A stretch of DNA of 64,000 nt from Mnemiopsis leidyi. Lineage: Eukaryota > Ctenophora > Tentaculata > Lobata > Bolinopsidae. Where the stretch lies: NCBI GenBank assembly GCA_000226015.1, contig JH154184.1, positions 582,771-646,770 of the forward strand. The letters are read 5' to 3'. The stretch's first letter is position 1. Each line of letters starts with the position of its first letter. The notes below the pieces were generated by a model. It made no database searches. It saw only the letters and a list, made by a program, of their open reading frames with translations, and was not told the origin of the DNA. A program made the translations under genes and the position numbers. Below are positions 1 through 11,907 of the stretch, piece by piece.

Positions 1-350
1 TTGATACCATTGTCGCCATTGGCGCCAATGTCGTCATTGTTGGTATCATTGGTACCATTGTCGCCATTATCGCCATTGGTACCATTGTCGACATTGTAAT
101 TCCAAATGATCCATTCACTCTGAGTGGTGATCGTGAAAAAGGTATCGCCATCGAGTGGTTCCAATGGATCCATTATAATGGCGCCAATGGTCACCAATGG
201 CGATCGCCATTGTCGCCAATGGAACACAACCATTGGCGCCAATGGCGATTGGGACCACCATTGGCACCACTGACCTCATCGCCATTGGCGCCATTGGAAC
301 ATCCATTTGATCCATTGAGTGGATCCATTGGCGCCAATGGCGCCAATTGC
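1..350. repeat. Palindrome-rich low-complexity array
   Basis: The stretch is built from short variants of CCATTGGCGCCAATG, a near-perfect palindrome, mixed with GTACCATTGTCGCCATT-type units. The array already runs at base 1, so its left end is outside the window. Open frames across it are by-products of the repeat. No gene is seen. Confidence 0.75.
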
Positions 351-436
351 CCCACTCACCAAACTATATGACCCTTTTGCCGGTAAAATGCGTTAACTGG
401 GGGCTCGCTCAGGTCAGTTATACATCCTGCAATAGT

Positions 437-744
437 TAGTGTGCTTAATAGATGATGTCATTCACCTGTTTATCAGGAAAGCAAAAATGTTACTGAAAAA
501 GTGAAAAACGAAGGCTTGTACGATAATTTGCAGCCGATTTTGATCGAAAAAAGCGACACACAGCTAAACGTCTTGTATTTTTGTAATTCGCTCATTTGAC
601 TTTACATCATCTTTATTTTCAAACCTTGAAAATGGGATCTAAAATCACATAGAAAGCTTTCAAAGGTGTTAAGAGAAAGCTCCTTACGGACGTAGGAGTC
701 TCTGGAACGTCAGGTAGCTCTAATTACGGCAATTGTTATAAAGT
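437..744 (+). repeat. Interspersed repeat A, copy 1
   Basis: About 300 bases closely match 4075-4388 on the same strand (shared blocks include GCTTAATAGATGATGTCAT and GGAACGTCAGGTAGCTCT). This copy sits between two direct copies of a roughly 49-base sequence (385-436 and 747-796) that begins AAATGCGTTAGCTGGGTGGC. It carries small indels relative to copy 2 and has no long open frame. Confidence 0.7.
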
Positions 745-746
745 GT

Positions 747-912
747 AAATGCGTTAGCTGGGTGGCTCGCTCAGGTCAGTTAGACATCCTGCATTGGTCA
801 ATGGTGGCAAACTTTCACAAACCGTTAGCAGAGGACCTGATATAGTCAACTAGAGTTGCAGCATCACTGCAAAACGTTTATAGAGGTGCAGTATACCCGA
901 TATTGACTAAGG
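747..912 (+). repeat. Interspersed repeat C, copy 1
   Basis: About 166 bases, from AAATGCGTTAGCTGGG to GATATTGACTAAGG, recur nearly unchanged at 6344-6517. A shorter fragment is at 385-436. The two full copies lie upstream of the two GPCR paralogues, so they are probably part of the same local duplication. No coding potential is seen. Confidence 0.75.
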
Positions 913-1665
913 AACCAGTGAAATTGCGTTCCGATAAGTCGTTCGGTAACCTGTTTGTGGTTAGTTTCATAATTTCCCGAGAACAGCGATGAACATAGTA
1001 TGGAATAAGTGTATAGTTATTATGTCTTTAGAAGCTATCTCAAACTACAACCTAGTTACATACAGTTGACCGATAGTACTTTTACTTAAGCTTGTACTTG
1101 TATTTCAGTTTTCGTCCATCCTCACTTATGTGTCGTCAAAAGTGAACTCTTAATCTTCATTTTACAAAAATTTCTTTGACAAAATGTTCTTAACGGAACT
1201 GCACAATTCATGATATTCTTACTTCGACTTTCAATTCTTTCTCGCGTACTGATGTTAGCTTTTCAGAATCTTCTAAATCACCCTCGGGTAACCTATATTG
1301 AAAGCTTCAAAATAGGTCACTTTAAAAGTTTCTTTCGTGGTTCAGAGGGTAAAGAACAGCTAGTGTCAGTAAAGAATATAACACCCTCTGCGGTAAATTA
1401 ATACCTAACATTCTAAATTTCCGAAATACTTTTAAATTTTTCCTGATTGAACGTGCATTAAAGTGTTTTGAGTTTAGGCTGTCCTTATTAATCTTTTTGC
1501 TGAAAAGAATTTTCGAAAAATACCTATTTGACTCAAAAGCTTACTTCGATGATTAAAATTGTATTCGAGTTTCATAAAGTAAGTAAGTACAGTTGACTCT
1601 TTGATGAATAATCAAACTGTTCTAATCTCAGTTCAATCAGCAACCCAAGACAAAGCTTCACATTG
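913..1665. other. Intergenic, upstream of GPCR 1
   Basis: AT-rich unique DNA. A 63-codon open frame (1210-1401) has no recognisable domain and no splice context, so I do not call it a gene. No promoter motif is clear. Confidence 0.5.
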
Positions 1666-2926
1666 ATGTCCAATCAAACTATCTTTGACGCCACTGACGC
1701 CATAATGTCCGACGCTGAGCGATTTTCCTTCGTAGCTTGGCTTGTTTTCGTCTTCATATCTGCGTTCATGGGTTCAACAACCATCCTTGTTGCATCAGTC
1801 AAGTACAACGCATTTAGACTTAACCAAGTTATCGTAGCTTTTATAGAGCATATCGCAATATGTGACGTTTTGATAGCTCTGAATGGAGCCCTGACTCAAA
1901 TCATCTCAATAGCTAATAATAGGTGGGTATTTGGAGCGACTGTGTGTTACATCCGAGCTTACATCGGTTACTATAGCTCAGCCGCCAGTATCTTCTTCAT
2001 TTCCTCGATGACTGTCATAAAATTCATCTTGGTAAAGTTTCCTCAAAGAACACGATCCTGGACCAGAAAAGAGGGGAACCAAATTTGTGCTGTTGTTTGG
2101 ACTATCTGCTTGATCATTCCTTTCGCATTTCTACTGGTGGATCATGACGATGTTATCTACGATGGAAAGACGTTCAACTGCCACTATGTCTTGTCCTCTG
2201 ACAAGTGGATAATTCTGCGCCCTTTTTTTCTGGTGATATTCTCTGTGATACCCATGGTAACCACAATAATCGTTACAATTCTTCTCTTTCGACACCTGCT
2301 CTTTGCCCGAAAAGTATCTCGCCGAACAAACGGCAAGTTACGATGGCAAGGATTAGTCACAGTAGCTCTCACTGCTTCAATCTTCTGTATTTCCTACCTG
2401 CCTGTCTCCTTTGCTCTTGCAGCTCAGCGTTTTCTCAAGAATCGGCAGGATGTGTCGTATCTGTACAGGACAGCAAATGCGGTGCAACGACTTAATGTCA
2501 TGTCGAACGTTTTTATATACTGCTTTACGGTCAAAAGCTTCCGAGCTTATCTTATTGGGCGAGTTGATTACTTTACACCGTTTATTTCAAACGATGCATC
2601 TGCTGCTACTCAAAATCGTGAGTTTTTTTATTTTCAAAGAATTATCATAGATATATCAGAGGATTTTAATTTCTATTGCTTCATTAAAAGAAATAAACTC
2701 TACAAGAAAAAAACTGGACGTTAAGTCCAGAGGTCCTAAATTTTGCTGAAAACGAAATATCTTGGGTCTGATATAATAATAAAAGTTAAGCTAACATTTA
2801 TGACAGTGTCCTGAGAATGAGAAAACACTAAAATTTTTATTTTCAGGACGCAGAGTTGAACAAGCTGTAGATAACAAGATCAGCAGCATGGGCGTCGATG
2901 GGGATTCTAATCCCCCCTGTCGGTAA
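1666..2926 (+). CDS. Rhodopsin-class GPCR, paralogue 1 (two exons)
   Basis: Seven-transmembrane receptor of unknown ligand. Exon 1 is 1666-2617 with donor GTGAGT at 2618. Exon 2 is 2847-2926 after a TTTTCAG acceptor. The join keeps frame and gives 343 residues. The first ATG is at 1666. Hydrophobic segments match TM1-7. TM3 begins with the usual Cys (ATVCYIRAYIG). The DRY box reads IKF, the TM6 motif reads SYLP where CWxP is usual, and TM7 reads NVFIY where NPxxY is usual. Basic residues flank TM5-6, as expected for G-protein contact. The short tail is encoded by exon 2. A paralogue with the same exon layout starts 6196 bases downstream. The loss of DRY and NPxxY residues is seen in the sequence; how it affects signalling is unknown. 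Confidence 0.88.
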
Positions 2927-4074
2927 ATGAAATGATTACATAACGGACATTCGCCAAAAAACAGGACCAAATACGGCATAATATGAGTAAAAGTCTAAGA
3001 TTTAGTTAAACACTGGTATGTTTACTGCCATTCTCTTATTAGCACTCTGCACTTTAGTGTTTAGTGAAGCCTAGCTTTTCTAAGATACTGGATTGTCTAT
3101 ATTGTACATGTTTTTTGGTACGATGAATTATCAAATATTCTTACTTGGTTGTGTTCTAAGTTTCCGAAAAGTTCGGCGGGTTACTTGTACAGAGATATTC
3201 CAAAAAAGTTCTGCAGGTTACTTGTACTGAGATATTCCGTAAATTTCTGCGTAACAAGACATAACCATTTTCATTTCATAGCATTATTGAGGCAAAACTC
3301 ACTAATTGCAGTATGAATTTATTAAGCTCAATTGAACGGTAAATGCCCTATCGGGACTGCAAGTGAACAATGGCGAACCTGATCACCATTCTTGTTTTGA
3401 AGATTCTTGATTGCACAATAATCATAAAAATCAGACTGGTTCGATTCTCATAATCTGATAGTACTAAAAATTAAGTGCAAGGCAGGCTAAACTAAGTGCT
3501 ACGGACATCTGCTTTGAGATTAATCTACCGCAAAGAACAAATATATGAACCGTATAAGATATTACGATTTTGCATACCGCATAATTTTCGTTTTTCAACC
3601 TTAAATTTTTGGTAGTAAACTGTGTTTTAACCTTAGGACTGACACATGGTTGTGGTTAGTCACAGTTATCCCTTCTAACGTGGTTTAAAGTTGAAAGAAG
3701 CTGTCACCCGTTGGTTTTCAAATAAGAATTGTATGAAAAAGTTAGAATGTGATGAAATAGGACATTCACGTCAGAGACATTCACGTCAAAGTAATTCTCA
3801 TCAAAGACATTCTTGTTAAATCAAAGATTTAGCATTTGAGAATTTAGATTTTAGGGGTTGTTCACACGTTACGCAATCAAAAGTTTAACAATTTTAACCA
3901 TTGCTTAACAACCATGGCTCCCCCTCCCTAATCTTGAAAATTTAAAATTTCCCACATTCTCAGGTGTATTCTGTAACCTCTTTTTCCTCTCAACTATAGG
4001 TATTGTGTTGTAGTCTTTTGTGGAATGTGGCGGAATATAATCAACAGCGCAGATGATTTTCGATATTAATACTT
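2927..4074. other. Intergenic with small tandem duplications
   Basis: No gene is seen. A roughly 45-base unit (AAAGTTC...GAGATATTCC) is doubled at about 3165-3236. Imperfect units of about 18 bases (GACATTCACGTCA) lie near 3762-3820. The rest is unremarkable AT-rich DNA. Confidence 0.5.
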
Positions 4075-4388
4075 AGTTAGCGTGCTTAATAGATGATGTC
4101 ATCTACCGGTTTATCAGGAAAGCAAAAATGTTACTGAAAAACGAAGGCTTGTACGATAATTTTCAGCCGATTTTGATCGAAAAAAAAAGCGACACACAGC
4201 TGTACGTCTTGTATTTTGTAATTCGCACATTCAACTTTACATCATCTTTATTTCAAACGTTGAAAATGGGATCTAAAATCACATGGAAAGCCATTAAAGG
4301 TGTTAAGAGAAACCTCCTCGCTGAGGTAGGAGTCTCTGGAACGTCAGGTAGCTCTCATTATGGGCGACTGATATAAGGCCATCGTTAT
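4075..4388 (+). repeat. Interspersed repeat A, copy 2
   Basis: This is the second copy of the 437-744 repeat. Here an 82-codon frame is open (4128-4376, including SKITWKAIKGVKRN), whereas copy 1 lacks it. I do not recognise the peptide; it may be a chance frame or the remnant of an element's gene. A short inverted repeat (CGCCCGT...ACGGGCG) follows at about 4407-4432. Confidence 0.65.
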
Positions 4389-5040
4389 AAGGTAACAAGA
4401 ATTTCGCCCGTTATTTCCGACAGACGGGCGATATATTTTCACCCAGCTGTGAGCTGGAGCTGTTAAAATCTTATTTGAGAATGATGAAGATTAATACTAC
4501 ACTTTACAAACTCGCCCCTGGCTTGAAGAGGCCAGAGATTTGAGGCCTGAGCATTGATAACGCGCCCAGTGTATATAAAATTGACAATTGACATGGCACG
4601 TGCACAGTGCATTATAAAATGAAAATCGAGCGTGCTTAAACTCTTTCGCTTGGTTATTAGTTCGATTGCTAATGCTATTGCCTTGTTTTGTCGACGATTT
4701 CATCTGTCATCTGTGTCGCAATATGTTGTAGGTATGCGAGTGAATTTCTTCCAAATGTCTGAATTGAACTTTAAATTATGTAAAGCATGCACTGTGCAGC
4801 CAGTAATCCATTGACATTCCTTCATTATCATCTAAAACCTTCAATATTGTGTTGCATTTGGTTACAACTGATAACTTCATAAAGCTTCATCTACTACTAT
4901 GGGAAAATTCGCAAAAATCACTCCTATGATTGAGTGGGACACGACGACCACCATCCTGCTAACCCTACTATACCACCAAAATCTCCCGATTCCTAACCAC
5001 CTTATGCCTTGTTAAGGCCGATTCGCGGCCGGCTGGGTGG

Positions 5041-6342
5041 AAAAATGCGGCTGCCGGACAACTTCACCACATGATTGACAGGGTGGATCGATCAGTTGAT
5101 TGGGTACCCAATCAATAGATCTTGTTAACTTTCAAACGACAACTTCACCACAACGATAACTTCACCACAAATCATGTGACCCTTGAGTTAAAGATAATTG
5201 GACACAAATTCAGCAGCAAGGGGGGCTTCTGAGTGGTTGGCGGGACCAGAGGAAACTGCACGGGAACGTTGGACGACTCTGGCGAGGGACTCCAGTTTGG
5301 GCAACTCCACGTTGAGGTCAGAAGAGCATCCAGAGAGGGCTTCGGAAAGGATGTTCTGGAAAGCTGATGGGTGCTGGTTAGCGGCCTTTCTCTTTAGGGA
5401 CTGTATGAATTACGGGTAGTTGAGAGTGTGGTTTCTGGTTGGTGAGTAAAGTAAAATCTTCTTTAAGGAGGGTGACTGCAGAGTGCCGTGGAGCACTTCT
5501 GACTTCTGTACTTCTGACATATCTAGTGGGATGTCACCAGCGTCTCCCTGTCTGCTCGTCGCGAATAGCGATGTTCATCTATATTAAGGAGGAGCTTCGT
5601 TCCACACTGACTGTCGACTAATTTGCTGAACCATGATGCGATAACAAACTGACCATTCCTTCACCTTATATACATCGTTCCATAGCTATCAAGCGTGTTG
5701 CTGGTCGCATGCTGTGCCCCAAATGATCTGAGCTCCAGCGTGCAGCCGGGTTACTCGAGCCTTGTTGTAGGCCTACAAGCAGGTCCGATACGCGATCTGA
5801 CCCTGCCTAGGAGGACGTGACCACGCTTTTGGATGCAAACATTGACGTGATCCCGATTCAGAATGCGGTCCGCTGATGGGACCCTAATAGTGCAGGTCCA
5901 TCATCAAACCAAATGCGATCCTGGATCAATAATTTCACCATAAATTTGGATGCCGATTTAAAGTATTCAAGTTATCTAAGCCATATCGGGGTTTACATCT
6001 TATATTACTATAAGTTTTTATCTAAGAGGATATTATTATTATTCACAGTAACTGTAAGTATATGATAAAATATTTTCCATTTTAAAAGCCTTTTTGAGGC
6101 CAATTTTACTTATCTTAATATAAATCCAGTTTGATATGGGTTTAGAAATACTGATTCGGGACAAAAACACGGACATAATCTCCGATCTACAATTCAGAGT
6201 CTGTGGTGAAGTTGGACACCTGATCTTGTGGTGAAGTTGTCGTTTCAGAAGGTCACCAGATCCGGCGACCTGTCAAATTGATTGGTTACCCTGTTAAGGG
6301 TGTGGGATCTGCCAATCATGTGGTGAAGTTGTCGGTCACCAA
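5041..6342. mobile_element. Non-autonomous DNA transposon with long imperfect inverted termini
   Basis: The left end (about 5050-5175) and the reverse complement of the right end (about 6206-6336) share GACAACTTCACCACATGATTG, then a GGGTACCCAATCAAT-like block, then ACGACAACTTCACCACAA. The motif CAACTTCACCACA is repeated below each terminus, like subterminal transposase-binding sites. The interior (about 1.0 kb) is partly GC-rich and has no transposase-like frame. I could not fix a target-site duplication. The family is unassigned; the size and termini fit a MITE-like element. Confidence 0.6.
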
Positions 6343-6343
6343 A

Positions 6344-6517
6344 AAATGCGTTAGCTGGGTGGCTCGCTCAGGTCAGTTAGACATCCTCCATTGCCGCATT
6401 GGTCAATGGTGGCAAAATTTCACAAACCGTTAGCAAAGGACCTGATATAGTCAACTAGAGTTGCAGCATCACTGCAAAACGTTTATAGAGGTGCAGCATA
6501 CCTGATATTGACTAAAG
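6344..6517 (+). repeat. Interspersed repeat C, copy 2
   Basis: Near-identical to 747-912 apart from a few substitutions and a small insertion near the start (CCATTGCCGCATTGG). It begins directly at the right terminus of the 5041-6342 element. Confidence 0.75.
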
Positions 6518-7619
6518 GTTTAGTGATGCCGTTATGTGATTTATTTGAGTAATTGGATTCAGCCAGGATCTCGAAAAACAAGATTACACGCAGTTTAATA
6601 GACCCTCTTAAGCCCATATTAAATGTGTGTAACCCAGTTCTATTGATTGGATGACAGCTGTATTGCAGGGAAGGTATTATTCAAGCAGAGTCGACCAAAA
6701 AATAGCTGCACGATCAAGGTGTCATCCCCAGCCTACATTCTGACGCTTGCACGCAAAAGCTTGTCCGCCTTTAGCTTTAATTACAAACAGAGGTCGGATA
6801 ATATGATCGTAATGAAAAGGTTGAGGATTTTTTAGGATTGTTTCAAAGGTGGCTCAGTCTCTGCTTGAGATAAGTGCTTCAAAAAGTATGGACATTTTTT
6901 CTTTTCTTTGCAAATAGCTGCCTGAAAGTAAAAATCACTTAAGAATCGAACGTGTGGCCCAGCTTTAGGATAGTATTAGTATATCAACTTAATTAAAAGG
7001 TGGCCCACTAGTTGACGTTGTCGAACTTCCGTGCGTGTCGAACTTCGGTATGGGATTCTATTTTCAGACTTTTAGAAACTGTAATAACTGCCACACTGTT
7101 GCGTCAATACAACTAAATCCTGATTGGTTTGGGGAAAATTTGTCAATTTTAAAGTGAGGTCTCTCATAACCTCTCTTAACCATGACGTCAAGGTAGGGCT
7201 CATACTCTTTCACTGCCTCAATTGACCGTTGTTTTTGAAAGTCAATGGGGAGTTAATAATCAGTAAATGTGACCTTCATCTTTTGGAAAATTGTCATTTT
7301 TGCTGCAAACTGGCATTGTAGTCAATAAATGTATGTCCTATACGGCGTGATCCGACCCCCGTGGGACTGATGGGGCTGTGTGATGTGATCACCCTGGGTA
7401 CCCAGATTTCAAGGTTTCTAGTTGTCGGCCACCGACTCAATCCAGTGAGTCATGGCTCGGAGTCAACGAGTCATGGCTCGATAAGTACGCAATTGTTAAG
7501 CCTAACTTATTTTATGAATACCAATTTCGTGGCTTACCTGATTTAAGTACGAGATACTCGTGGCTTAAGGACGCGTTCTCGATTTTATGAATGACCCCTT
7601 TTAACTTGACTACAACTCA

Positions 7620-7736
7620 TGGATCACATGACTTTTTATTTGAATTTTAACACAACTGTAACTGATTGGGTACCGAATCAAGTCCCCACGCTAGTTTTTC
7701 AAGCCTGTGGTGAAGTTTTCCGGCAGCCGCATATTT
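7620..7736 (-). mobile_element. Isolated terminus of the 5041-6342 transposon family
   Basis: The reverse complement contains AATGCGGCTGCCGGA, then AACTTCACCACA, then GGTACCCAATCA, matching the left end at 5045-5115. It is either a solo remnant or the far end of a larger 5041-7736 element in which the 6342 terminus is internal. Confidence 0.5.
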
Positions 7737-7861
7737 ACCCTCATTTATGCTTTCTGCACAGAAGGTACATAAAAGCACGAGAGGGAAAAAATTCATTAAT
7801 TCTAATTTCATTTTCTCAGGACTCTCAATACTAGTTCAACCCAGGACGAAACTTTACAGTA

Positions 7862-9146
7862 ATGTCAAGTAAAATGAACTTAGACGACACCGACACAGTA
7901 ATACAAGACGCGGAACGACTTTCTTACGTAGCTTGGTTTTGTTTCGTGTTCATTTCCGCGTTCCTGGGGTCAACAACTATTCTTGTAGCTTCAATGAAGT
8001 ACAACGCATTCAGACTTAACCCAGTTATCGTAGCTTTTATAGAGCATATCGCAATATGTGACGTTTTGGTAGCACTGAATGTGGTGTTGACTCAAATCAT
8101 TTCATTGGCTTATAATAGGTGGGTATTTGGAGCGACTGTGTGTTACATCCGAGCTTACATCGGTTACTATAGCTCAGCCGCCAGTATCTTCTTCATTTCC
8201 TCGATGACTGTCATAAAATTCATCTTGGTAAAGTTTCCTCAAAGAACACGATCCTGGACCAGAAAAGAGGGGAACCAAATTTGTGCTGTTGTTTGGACTA
8301 TCTGCTTGATCATTCCTTTCGCATTTCTACTGGTGGATCATGACGATGTTATCTACGAGGGCGAAATGTTCAACTGCCACTATGTCATGATGTCCTCTGA
8401 CAAGTGGATAATTCTGCGCCCTTTTTTATTGGTGATATTCTCTGTAATCCCCTTGGTAACCACAATAATCGTTACAATTCTTCTCTTTCGACACCTGCTC
8501 TTTGCCCGAAAAGTAGCTCGCCGAACAAACGGCAAGTTACGATGGCAAGGATTAGTCACAGTAGCTCTCACTGCTACAATCTTCTGTCTGTCCTATCTTC
8601 CTGTCTCTGTTGCTCTTACAGCTCAGCGTTTTTTCAAGAATCGGCAGGATCTGGCGTTTTTGTACAGAGCAGCTATTGGCATGCAGCGGCTGAACATTAT
8701 GTTGAACGTTTTCATATACTGCTTTACGGTCAAAAGTTTCCGAATTTTTCTCTGGGGTCGGATTGAACACTTAACATCGTTTATTTCAAACGTTGACACT
8801 GTTGGTAGTTCTCAAAATAGTGAGTTTGGTTCTTTTGGTTCATCTTTCCATCATTAACTACATAAATATCCTGACCGTAATATTCCTCTAAAAACAAAAT
8901 AGAAACCGATACGTTTATAGCATGAGCAGCGTTATGGAAAGTTTAAGCGATGCAATTCGAAAACGGAAAATCTCTCGAAAACATTGCAGTAAATTATAAC
9001 AAGCGCTGAAACTTTGATTTTCAGGACGCAGAGACGCCGAAGGACAAGTGGTAGATAACAAAGCCAGGAACATCGATATCGATTGTTATCCCCAGAATGT
9101 CCGCAAAGACATGATTTTAAAAACAGGAGAATTATCTGATGCCTAG
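7862..9146 (+). CDS. Rhodopsin-class GPCR, paralogue 2 (two exons)
   Basis: Tandem paralogue of the receptor at 1666. Exon 1 is 7862-8819 (donor GTGAGT at 8820) and exon 2 is 9025-9146 (acceptor TTTTCAG). The phases match paralogue 1 and the product is 359 residues. The same features recur: TM3 Cys, IKF in place of DRY, SYLP in TM6, NVFIY in TM7. The N-terminus and the exon 2 tail differ clearly from paralogue 1, while residues from the end of TM2 through TM4 are identical, as is the underlying DNA (8112-8358). The tail is longer than that of paralogue 1 (39 against 25 full codons in exon 2). Ligand unknown. Confidence 0.88.
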
Positions 9147-9231
9147 CTATGAGTTTGGGATAATGCCATATAGCTACTTGTCGTTATTACTGACTCTTTG
9201 TTGAATTAAAGTACTACCGTTCTTATTGAAC

Positions 9232-9415
9232 TATTTGCCTTAATTACTGGGATGCTGATAAAAACCGTTTTTACAAATGCTGCCTGTTTTAATTTTTGAA
9301 ATTTGTTTGAACACTGAATATTCAACAACGATTTGCCTTAACGCATTAATCATTGGGATGCTGATAGAAACTCGTTTTTAGAAATGCTGCCAGTGCAGCT
9401 GTTTTAAATTTTAAT
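9232..9415. repeat. Diverged tandem duplication of about 115 bases
   Basis: The blocks GGGATGCTGATA, AAACCGTTTTTA/AAACTCGTTTTTA and AAATGCTGCC occur twice in the same order, about 107-117 bases apart. No gene is present between GPCR 2 and the cathepsin promoter. Confidence 0.6.
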
Positions 9416-9623
9416 GTATTAACTTTTCATGTATTAAGAATGAAACCGTCAGCGTCAAAAAAATCGGCGAATATGGTGTCAATCCAATTAAACTCAATCT
9501 CATGAAACTTTTTGAGAATTAGTCTAGACGTAACTAGATTCAGAGGTGCTAATGCAACAAAATAAGGGTAAAAACAAAAGATCCGGCCCACCTGCCGCGA
9601 GAAGAGCGTCCCCGGAAGAGAAG

Positions 9624-9630
9624 TATAAAA
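9624..9630 (+). promoter_or_regulatory. TATA box of the cathepsin L-like gene
   Basis: TATAAAA lies 48 bases upstream of the start codon at 9678. A start site about 25-30 bases downstream would leave a short leader, the usual layout for a highly expressed digestive protease gene. The position is inferred, not measured. Confidence 0.6.
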
Positions 9631-9677
9631 CCACAGCCCTGCTCAACCAGCTCATCACAACGACCAAACATCTCAAC

Positions 9678-11597
<1,920 letters not shown>

Positions 11598-11810
11598 GAG
11601 GAAGGAACTGTCTTCGTGACGTCGTCATGCATTCAGATATATGACTTGTGAAAATTTTTTACTTTCATTAGGCAAATTTTCGTTTTTTAGTTCTAGAACA
11701 AATAAGGGCTTGTAGATTTCATAAATTCCCGCTTGAAACAACTAAAACATGATAAACTAGGTTTAACTAGAAACTAACAAACTGACATCGGGTTTGTCTG
11801 GATTCCTCGA

Positions 11811-11816
11811 AATAAA
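11811..11816 (+). terminator. Likely polyadenylation signal of the cathepsin gene
   Basis: AATAAA lies 214 bases after the stop codon at 11597, a usual distance. No other canonical hexamer is closer. Confidence 0.5.
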
Positions 11817-11907
11817 GTCAAACCAAACTTTGAGTATTGAAACGGACGCTTCACGCTCATGTCAGCTAACTTCGAAAAATGAAATATATTTCTACAGCTT
11901 ACTAAAC

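Noticed and set aside
3430-3475. GGTTCGATTCT, like a tRNA B box
   Set aside because: No A box or cloverleaf around it.
5198-5621. Two open frames inside the 5041-6342 element
   Set aside because: No transposase motifs and no similarity to each other; likely chance frames in GC-richer DNA.
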